The notes beneath the pieces are model-generated. The model was given only the letters and a program-made list of their open reading frames with translations, made no database searches and had not been told where the DNA came from. Position numbers and translations under genes: made by a program. DNA of 64,000 nucleotides from Adenophora triphylla var. japonica (lineage: Eukaryota; Streptophyta; Magnoliopsida; Asterales; Campanulaceae): positions 310,001 to 374,000 of the forward strand of contig JAFEMH010002079.1 of the NCBI GenBank assembly GCA_022495995.1, written 5' to 3'. Positions 56,289-64,000 of the stretch are shown one piece after another (positions within the stretch are counted from its first letter, which is position 1; each line of letters starts with the position of its first letter).

Positions 56289-58497
56289 TGTAACGACCCT
56301 AACCCTAGGCACAATTTTAGAATAATATTATATGCTTTTAATATTATAGTTATTATTATGTGTTCATTTTTATATGCTTGATTTCTTGCATTAGATAAAA
56401 TTATAGGGAAATAAAATAATGTTCTAGGAAAATATAAAAATAAGAAATAGATAAAGTGTAGGAGGAGGTTAAAATGGGTAAAATAAATAATGGGAAATAA
56501 AATGGGGCTTTCATTTTTAATGGTTGAAATCCTTGGATTTAAAATGTTAGGGTGGGGGGGACCATCCTCCCTAATTCACTCTCCTTTCCCTCAATAGTCA
56601 ACACCCTCCCATACCTCCCCATACTTCCTCTTACACTCCCATACTCCATCTATCTCCTCCCTCATCCATCTCATTTTACTCTTACCATTCTCCATGGAAG
56701 GAGCATTGTGAAAGCCTCCATTTTCTCAAATTCCTATCAAGTTCATTCCTTGTCCATTTTCAAATCCAAGTGTCCTTTTGTGAGTGGTACATCTAAAAGG
56801 AGTGGATCAAGCCTAGAAAGAGCTTCATTTCATCTTGTTCTAGCTAAGGTGAGTTGTTATGATTTCCCTTCTCTTACTTGTTCATACTCTTCTTAATGTT
56901 CTCCTTGTTCTTATGATGTTTGGTTCATGCCTTGGAAACTTTATAGGAGTTGAATGAGTAGTAAATGAAATAGGATGAAGTTAAGGTTCTTGGGAAGATG
57001 ATTTAGATGGTATGAAATGGGTGGAAGATTTAGGGATAAATAATCTAGGGTTACCTTATCTTGGGTTTACATGATTTAGGATGCACTTTGTAAGTTAGGA
57101 AATCCTTTGGGTGCTCTTGAAATTAGGGTAGAGAAAAAGGAAAAAGAAATGAAGCCAAGAAGAAAGGAGTTAGAAATTTGGTTGTGCAGGAAATCACCTT
57201 GGGCGGTCGCCCATGGGGCTTGTGCGGCCGCCCATGAGCCCAGCAACATTCTCTCCCTTGAAAACCTTCTTGGGCGGTCGCCCAAGAGGTGCTGTGCGGT
57301 CGTCCAAGAGGGCAGAAACTTAGGGTCTCCTTGAAATCCACTTGGACGGTCGCCCAAGTGGTATGGGCGGTCGCCCAAGACCCCAGAAATCTAACTTTAA
57401 ATCTGAACCAGAATTTGTTTAGCAATCTTGTTTGGTCACTTATAGATTGTGACTCCCACTTAGTAAGTTGAACTTGAGCCTTCATAGAGGCTATGTATTA
57501 TTGTATAATGACCTTGTAGGATGGATTGATGATACTTCCTTGCCTTACTTGAGTTCATATACATTGTTTATATTATGCATAGTGTGGAATAAATGTTACA
57601 CTATGATATTGGTTGGACATGAGTATATTTTACCATGTTGCTATATTGTTATCCCTTTTTGTGGATTATGGTTCAAGTATCTACTATGTGCTTGATAATT
57701 TGTTAATCAGCTGATGTTGGGGGTATAACATAACACGATCAATTAGGGAAGTGTGACCTAATGTGATCGGATTATGTTATATCTGTGACCGTCCCCTCCT
57801 GTGGCCACAGGTCGGGGTTATAGCATCTGTAGTGAGCCAAAAGCCTTACAGAGTTGCTACTATCTTATTTGGTTCCCTGAAAAATGGGTCTTATAAGATG
57901 TGAGTATTGCTTAAGAAGCTCACTTAAGATTGGAGTATTATTATACCCAATGTTGTACGACTATTGTTCAGACGGGAAAAGGTAAACCAAGGTAATGGAA
58001 TGTGTTTACAGCTTTTCCAATGTGTTATGTGCGACTTGTTATGTGTTGCATTTATTTGGCATATTGCTGCATTCATAATAGCTTGCTGAGATTTATTCTC
58101 ACCCCTCTCCCTTTAATGTTTTTAGATCCCGAGACAGGTGGACCGACCTAGTAAGGGCGGAAAGGAGTTTGGCAGTGAGCTTTTGGGTATTGTTGGGGTA
58201 CGTTAGGTTGGCGTAGAAAGTATATTTTGTTATAATTTCTTTATGGAAGTTTGTAATTATAAACTTAATTTTCTACGTTGGAACCGTAATGTCTTTTGTA
58301 ACTAAACAGATGAATGTTTTCAAAGTTGGTCAACTCCTCCTCCAAAGTGGAGAGGAGTGAAGTTATTTTGAAATGGTTATGGAAATGATGTTTATGTTTT
58401 AAAGTTTAATTCGAAGTTTCAAAGTTTAGTAAATTTGAGTTAGTTTGAGGACCCTCCAACTCGGGACACGTGTAGGGTCCGGGTCGGGGTCCTCACA
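56289..58497 (+). repeat. 5' LTR of the Tekay element
   Basis: TGTAACGACC...CCTCACA, 2209 bp. It holds the palindrome cluster at 57199-57380. Its short ORFs on both strands have no support. Confidence 0.93.
57199..57380. repeat. Six TTGGGCGGTCGCCCAA-type dyads in the Tekay LTR
   Basis: Copies near 57199-57213, 57220-57235, 57270-57285, 57293-57309, 57341-57358 and 57362-57380. They lie in three close pairs, the first two alternating GGGCGGTCGCCC with TGTGCGGCCGCC or TGTGCGGTCGTCC. The first pair reappears in the 3' LTR at the window edge (63970 onward). Confidence 0.85.
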
Positions 58498-58499
58498 GT

Positions 58500-58511
58500 T
58501 GGTATCAGAGC
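58500..58511 (+). other. Tekay primer-binding site
   Basis: TGGTATCAGAGC, the perfect plant tRNA-iMet complement, begins two bases after the LTR. Confidence 0.92.
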
Positions 58512-58595
58512 TCGGTTAGAGTTCTCGGGTAGAGTCTAGCTGAGTGAGAGTGTGTGATAACTAACGTCGAGTGTTTAATGCAGGAGTTTGTACTA

Positions 58596-59930
58596 ATGGC
58601 GGGTAATGATGAAGATCAGGTTCGGGCTTTGGGTAATGTTGGTAATCCGAATGCCGAGATGATGGATATGTTCCGAGTATTTCTTCAGAATATGGCAGCT
58701 CAGAATCAAGGTAGGGGACAACAACAACCCGAAGGTAGGCAAGGGCACCATGGTTTAGAAAAGTTTGTGAAGATGTCTCCTCCTAGCTTCAACGGAGATC
58801 CGGATCCGGTGAAGGCGGAAAGGTGGCTTGAAGCGATGAATAAGATTTTCTTGGCAATGGAGAGTTCGGATGCAGAAAAGGTGAGATGTGCCGTATTCAA
58901 GTTGGAAGGACCCGCGGAGCACTGGTGGCAGGTAGTAAAGGATGGTTGGGACCGGGATTTGACACCGCAAACTTGGGAGAATTTCACCCGTAAGTTCCGG
59001 GATCACTTCGTTCCAATGGTGACTAGAGATAAGAAGGAGGTTGAGTTTCTGAAATTGGAGCAAGGGGCAATGTCTATAGCACAGTATTCAGCAAAGTTTA
59101 CGGAGTTGGCTCGATATTGTCCTCATTTGGTACCGGATGAAGAGAGGCATATTTACAGGTTCGTGAAAGGCTTAAGGGTGGAGTTCCGGAAGCAGCTTTT
59201 GACTCATGACTTCGCTAACTTTCAAGCGGCTGTGAACATGGCGTATCGGATTGAGAATGATATAGAGGAGCATCGTGGTAAAAATGAAGGTGGGAACAGA
59301 AATAGATTCCAAGGTCAAGGTTCGGGACAGAACAGAGGGCAGCCAAGGACATTCACTTCTGGAGCAAATCGAGGAGGAAATGTAGCGGCTTCGGCAAATC
59401 GATCGACTTCAGGTCAGTTTGGGGCACCGTGTGGATATTGCAAGAAGCAAGGGCATTCGGAGGACAAGTGTTGGAGCAAGCAAGGCCGATGTTTAGAGTG
59501 TGGGATGTCAGGCCATTTCCGGAGGAATTGTCCCAAGTGGCAGAATAAGCAAGCTTCGGGTAGTGGTCAAGGGGGACAAGGTAGTGGTGTGAAGAGAGAT
59601 GTCGATGGGAAACCAAAAGATAGAGTGCAAGGTCGAGTGTTTGCTTTGGGTCGAGGAGAGGTCGATCCCAATGCCGTCATTAGAGGTATAGTCCCTGTCT
59701 CAGGAGTTAAGACCCGCATTCTTATAGATCCCGGGTCTTCCCATTCATTTGTGGCATCTCATTTTGCATTCTCATTGCATATTTTGCCTGAATCTATGCC
59801 TTACGTGTTGGAGGTCTCTACTCCTATGGGAGAGTGCCTTGCCTCTTCTTTGATATATCGTGGTTGTTATGTGACTATATGTGGTCATGTATTGCCGGTG
59901 GATTTGGTCGAGTTACCAATCCGTGATTAG
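58596..59930 (+). CDS. Tekay gag and protease ORF
   Basis: An open frame whose most natural start is MAGNDEDQV at 58596; an upstream ATG at 58578 is also in frame. Gag core: FNGDPDPVKAERWLEAM, EHWWQVVKD, FRDHFVPMVTRDKKEVEF, YSAKFTELARYCPHLV. Two zinc knuckles follow, CGYCKKQGHSEDKC and CLECGMSGHFRRNC. The protease region starts ILIDPGSSHSFVASHF. The active-site triplet reads Asp-Pro-Gly instead of Asp-Ser/Thr-Gly, which should impair it. The frame stops at 59930, where one missing T breaks the normal continuation into pol (DVILGMDWL, then a further TAA). Confidence 0.9.
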   Translation: MAGNDEDQVRALGNVGNPNAEMMDMFRVFLQNMAAQNQGRGQQQPEGRQGHHGLEKFVKMSPPSFNGDPDPVKAERWLEAMNKIFLAMESSDAEKVRCAVFKLEGPAEHWWQVVKDGWDRDLTPQTWENFTRKFRDHFVPMVTRDKKEVEFLKLEQGAMSIAQYSAKFTELARYCPHLVPDEERHIYRFVKGLRVEFRKQLLTHDFANFQAAVNMAYRIENDIEEHRGKNEGGNRNRFQGQGSGQNRGQPRTFTSGANRGGNVAASANRSTSGQFGAPCGYCKKQGHSEDKCWSKQGRCLECGMSGHFRRNCPKWQNKQASGSGQGGQGSGVKRDVDGKPKDRVQGRVFALGRGEVDPNAVIRGIVPVSGVKTRILIDPGSSHSFVASHFAFSLHILPESMPYVLEVSTPMGECLASSLIYRGCYVTICGHVLPVDLVELPIRD

Positions 59931-59971
59931 ATGTGATCCTTGGGATGGATTGGTTGAGTTAATGTCATGCT

Positions 59972-60877
59972 TTGGTAGACTGTCGTAGAAAACGCGTCTC
60001 ATTTGCTATGCCTGATGTGCCTACTTTTATATTTGATGCGGATAAATCTATGTTCGGTTTACATATTATTTCCGCTTTAAAAGCTAGAAAGATGTTATCT
60101 AAGGGGTGTGCGGGGTACTTGGCTTATGTGGTAGATTCCAATAAGAAGTCGCCCGAGTTAGCTCATGTTCCGGTTGTGAGTGAGTTTAGTGATGTGTTTT
60201 CTAGTGAGTACTCTATGCCTCCGGATCGTGAGGTAGAGTTTTGTATTGACTTAGTGCCCGGTACCGCCCCTATCTCTAAAACACCCTATAGAATGGCTCC
60301 AGCTGAGTTAAAAGAGTTGAAGGTCCAATTGCAAGAATTGTTAGGCCGGGGTTTTATTCGCCCTAGTGTGTCTCCATGGGGAGCACCGATTCTATTTGTT
60401 AGGAAGAAGGATGGTACCTTACGATTATGTATAGATTATCGTTTGTTGAACCAAGCCACCATAAAGAATAAGTATTCTCTTCCTCACATAGATGATTTAT
60501 TTGACCAACTCCAAGGTTCCGTTATCTACTCAAAACTTGATTTGAGAAGAGGATACCATCAGTTGAAGATTAGGCCGGATGATATTGCCAAAACAGCTTT
60601 CCGAACTAGATATGGTCACTATGAGTTTGTTGTGATGCCTTTTGGGTTGACTAATGCTCCAACCATGTTTATGGATATGATGAACCGTGTTTTCAAGCCT
60701 TATCTCGATAGCTTTGTAGTGGTATTCATTGATGATATCCTTGTTTATTCTAAGTCCCGGGAAGAGCATGAAAATCATTTGAGGATTGTTTTGTCAGTTC
60801 TTCGTGAGAAGCAGTTGTACGCCAAGTTCAGCAAGTGTGAGTTTTGGCTTGAGGTGTTTCGTTCTTGGGGCATGTAG
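59972..60877 (+). pseudogene. Tekay protease end and reverse transcriptase
   Basis: [13 protein letters not shown] leads into [61 protein letters not shown], and FIDDILVYS with catalytic Asp-Asp at 60731-60736. A one-base insertion near 60855 ends this frame just before the FLGHVVS motif, which continues in the next frame. Confidence 0.92.
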
Positions 60878-62379
60878 TGTCGAGTTCGGGAATTTCTGTG
60901 GACCCTTCGAAAATTGAAGCCGTGGTTAATTGGAAGCAACCTTCGACTGTGACCGAGGTCCGTAGTTTTCTTGGTTTGGCGGGGTATTATCGGAGGTTCA
61001 TTGAAGGGTTTTCTCGGATTGCTACTCCATTGACTAGGTTGACTCGGAAAGATGTATCATTCATATGGGATTCCAAGTATGAAGAAAGTTTTAACGAATT
61101 GAAGAAGAGGTTGACGACGGCTCCTGTTCTTACCCTTCCGGATGGTTGTGAGAATTTTGTGATCTATAGTGATGCCTCGAAGGCGGGTTTGGGTTGTGTT
61201 CTAATGCAAAATGGGAAATTTATTGCGTATGCCTCTAGGAAGTTATCACCGGCGGAACAGAATTACCCTACTCATGATATGGAATTGGCGGCGATCGTGT
61301 TTGCGTTACATAAATGGAAGCATTACCTTTATGGGGCGAAATTTGAGACATTCACCGATCATAAGAGTTTGAAGTACTTATTTACCCAAAAGGAGTTGAA
61401 CAACCGGCAAAGAAGATGGTTAGAGTTTTTGAAGGATTTTGATTGTGTAATTTCTTATCATCCGGGGAAGGCCAATGTAGTGGCGGATGCGATTAGCCGA
61501 AAGGCGTATGTGACAGCTTTGAGTTCCCGAAAATTGAAGAGTGAAGTAATCATTGCGAATGTTCGAGCCGTTCCTACATTGTATGGAGATTTGAAGGAAG
61601 CTCAACAAGGTGATCCGGAGTTGAAGAAAATTTTAGATCAAGTGCAAGATGGGAAAGCTGGGGATTTTGCGTTGAATAGAGATGGGATTTTAACCTTCCA
61701 AGGGAGAATTTGCGTTCCTTCATCACCGGAAATCAAGAGGCGTGTCTTAGAGGATGGCCATAAGTCCAAGTTTGCGATTCATCCGGGTAGTACCAAAATG
61801 TATCAAGACTTGAAGCGTGGGTATTGGTGGAATGGAATGAAGAGGGAAATTGCGGACTATATTTCTAAGTGTTTGACTTGTCAACAGATTAAGGCAGAAC
61901 ATCAGAGACCGGCGGGACTACTTCAACCGTTGGATATTCCGAAATGGAAATGGGAAGGGATCTCGATGGATTTTGTTTCGGGTTTGCCTCTTACTGCTAA
62001 GAAGATGGATGCTATTTGGGTTATTGTGGATAGATTGACAAAGTCGGCTCATTTTCTTCCGGTATCAACCATGTTTTCATTAGAGAAGTTAGCTCAGTTG
62101 TATATGAAGGAGATTGTGAGACTTCACGGGGTTCCGGTTAGTATTGTTTCTGACAGAGATCCGAGGTTTACATCTAGATTTTGGAGAGCATTGCATGAAG
62201 CCTTGGGTTCTAAATTGTGTTTCAGTACGGCGTTTCATCCTCAAACCAACGGTCAGTCCGAGAGAACTATTCAGATACTTGAGGATATGTTAAGGGCTTG
62301 TGTGATGGATTTCCAATTGACATGGGAGGATCATCTACCTTTAGTGGAGTTTGCCTACAACAACAGCTATCGGGCCTAG
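60865..62379 (+). pseudogene. Tekay RT end, RNase H and integrase
   Basis: It continues RT ([19 protein letters not shown]) into RNase H ([38 protein letters not shown]), then integrase. The integrase has the His/Cys finger ([23 protein letters not shown]) and DDE residues in [17 protein letters not shown] and NGQSERTIQ, all present. A frameshift near 62370 (NNSYRA) ends the frame. Confidence 0.93.
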
Positions 62380-63025
62380 TATTGAGATGGCTCCGTATGA
62401 AGCGTTGTATGGTAGGAAGTGTTGATCTCCGATGTGTTGGGACGAGGTTGGTGAAGCGAGACTTTGGGGCCCGGATTTGGTTAGAGATTCAACGGAGAAT
62501 ATCAAGGTGATTCGGGATAGATTGAAGACGGCTCAGAGTAGGCAGAAAAGCTACGCCGACAATAGAAGACGGGATTTATCTTTTCAGGTTGTTGACTTTG
62601 TGTTCTTGAAGGTCTCTCCAAGGACGGGAATCAAAAGGTTTGGTAATAAGGGTAAATTGGCTCCGAGGTTCGTTGGTCCGTTTGAGATTCTAGAGAAAAT
62701 TGGGGATTTGGCTTACCGGTTGGCATTACCACCGTCTCTTTCTTTACTCCATGATGTTTTCCATGTTTCTATGTTGAGGAAGTATTGTCATGATCCTTCT
62801 CATATCTTGAGTTCTCCCCCCGATGATGTCCAAGCGGACATGTCTTATGTTGAAGAGCCGTTAAGAGTTTTAGAATTCCAAGTTAAGGAGTTGAGAACTA
62901 AGAGTATCCCTATAGTGAAAGTCCTTTGGAAGAATCATACCATTGAGGAAGCAACGTGGGAGCTAGAGTCGGAGATGAGAGCGAAATACCCCTGGTTGTT
63001 TGAAAATCCAAGTAAGTCTTTTTAA
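62380..63025 (+). pseudogene. Tekay integrase C-terminus and chromodomain
   Basis: IEMAPYEALYGRKC is followed by TGA (62423-62425), then MCWDEVGEARLWGPDLV, the GPY/F-type RFVGPFEILEKIGDLAYRL, and a C-terminal chromodomain (IPIVKVLWKNHTIEEATWE...). The chromodomain marks it as a chromovirus. In such elements it directs integration to silent chromatin. Confidence 0.92.
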
Positions 63026-63044
63026 AATTCGAGACGAATTTTCA

Positions 63045-63059
63045 TTAAGGGGGAGTGAG
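63045..63059 (+). other. Tekay polypurine tract
   Basis: TTAAGGGGGAGTGAG directly precedes the 3' LTR. Confidence 0.85.
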
Positions 63060-64000
63060 TGTAACGACCCTAACCCTAGGCACAATTTTAGAATAATATT
63101 ATATGCTTTTAATATTATAGTTATTATTATGTGTTCATTTTTATATGCTTGATTTCTTGCATTAGATAAAATTATAGGGAAATAAAATAATGTTCTAGGA
63201 AAATATAAAAATAAGAAATAGATAAAGTGTAGGAGGAGGTTAAAATGGGTAAAATAAATAATGGGAAATAAAATGGGGCTTTCATTTTTAATGGTTGAAA
63301 GCCTTGGATTTAAAATGTTAGGGTGGGGGGGGACCATCCTCCCTAATTCACTCTCCTTTCCCTCAATAGTCAACACCCTCCCATACCTCCCCATACTTCC
63401 TCTTACACTCCCATACTCCATCTATCTCCTCCCTCATCCATCTCATTTTACTCTTACCATTCTCCATGGAAGGAGCATTGTGAAAGCCTCCATTTTCTCA
63501 AATTCCTACCAAGTTCATTCCTTGTCCATTTTCAAATCCAAGTGTCCTTTTGTGAGTGGTACATCTAAAGGAGTGGATCAAGCCTAGAAGAGCTTCATTT
63601 CATCTTGTTCTAGCTAAGGTGAGTTGTTATGATTTCCCTTCTCTTACTTGTTCATACTCTTCTTAATGTTCTCCTTGTTCTTATGATGTTTGGTTCATGC
63701 CTTGGAAACTTTATAGGAGTTGAATGAGTAGTAAATGAAATAGGATGAAGTTAAGGTTCTTGGGAAGATGATTTAGATGGTATGAAATGGGTGGAAGATT
63801 TAGGGATAAATAATCTAGGGTTACCTTATCTTGGGTTTACATGATTTAGGATGCACTTTGTAAGTTAGGAAATCCTTTGGGTGCTCTTGAAATTAGGGTA
63901 GAGAAAAAGGAAAAAGAAATGAAGCCAAGAAGAAAGGAGTTAGAAATTTGGTTGTGCAGGAAATCACCTTGGGCGGTCGCCCATGGGGCTTGTGCGGCCC
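63060..64000 (+). repeat. 3' LTR of the Tekay element, truncated by the window edge
   Basis: TGTAACGACCC onward matches 56289-57229 with about five differences, mostly single-base run-length changes. The window ends inside the palindrome cluster. Confidence 0.93.

Larger units (their letters stand above)
56289..64000 (+). mobile_element. Tekay/Del-type chromovirus (Ty3/Gypsy), 3' end outside window
   Basis: LTRs begin TGTAACGACCC. The 5' LTR is about 2.2 kb, the primer site is TGGTATCAGAGC, gag has two CCHC knuckles, the order is PR-RT-RNH-INT, and a chromodomain closes pol. The 3' LTR starts at 63060 and runs off the window. The first 940 bp of the two LTRs differ at about five sites (by eye), so the insertion is recent. 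It split the Tat-2 antisense gene. Confidence 0.94.

Noticed and set aside
57076..57485. - strand ORFs in the Tekay LTR (100 and 120 codons)
   Set aside because: They are created by the GC-rich palindrome cluster, have no recognisable domain, and the LTR is otherwise non-coding.

Overview
This is plant nuclear DNA, almost certainly from a eudicot. It has GT-AG introns, Stowaway and hAT miniature elements with TA and 8-bp target duplications, Ty1/Copia and Ty3/Gypsy elements, a FAR1-type Mutator-like transposase and an integrated caulimovirid-like sequence. One intact host gene is visible: an 11-exon COP9 signalosome subunit 3 gene (CSN3, about 32.9-39.2 kb, + strand, 424 codons by my exon model). 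Nearly everything else is transposable elements nested in one another. I saw no rRNA, tRNA or CRISPR.

Layout. 1-1.45 kb: broken plant-mobile-domain (PMD) gene. 1.74-9.70 kb: complete but dead Copia element with 5-bp target duplication TCGGG. 9.7-10.6 kb and 27.96 to about 31.2 kb: the two halves of a Mutator-like element on the - strand, coding for a FAR1-type transposase fused to an OTU cysteine-protease domain. A 17.4-kb Ty3/Gypsy Tat-lineage element (Tat-1, 10,596-27,958, target duplication CATGG) splits it inside the OTU domain, so the presumed catalytic Cys and His codons are now about 17.7 kb apart. 31-32.7 kb: short direct repeats. 32.7-39.2 kb: CSN3 with miniature elements in its introns. 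40.2-45.8 kb: endogenous pararetrovirus remnant on the - strand. From 45,846: a second Tat element (Tat-2) inserted in the viral remnant. From 56,289 to beyond the window: a Tekay-type chromovirus inserted in Tat-2.

How the pieces relate. Tat-1 keeps a recognisable gag, but RT, RNase H and the archaeal-type RNase H are deleted. Tat-2 keeps RT, RNase H and integrase, but I cannot find its gag core. Each integrase has lost a different catalytic acid. Tat-1 also carries two antisense genes between pol and the 3' LTR, each with a short first exon ending GAG/GTAAG. One encodes a PMD protein and the other a DUF7745-like protein.

Most interesting signal. Four unrelated element families here each carry their own cluster of short near-palindromic words in LTRs or flanks. 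In the Tat elements the 14-bp palindrome GGTCCGTACGGACC occurs four times upstream of the TATA box in every LTR, and again just upstream of both antisense genes. This looks like a shared cis-regulatory module. The function is inference; the words and positions are read directly. All identities and copy counts are by eye, without alignment software.
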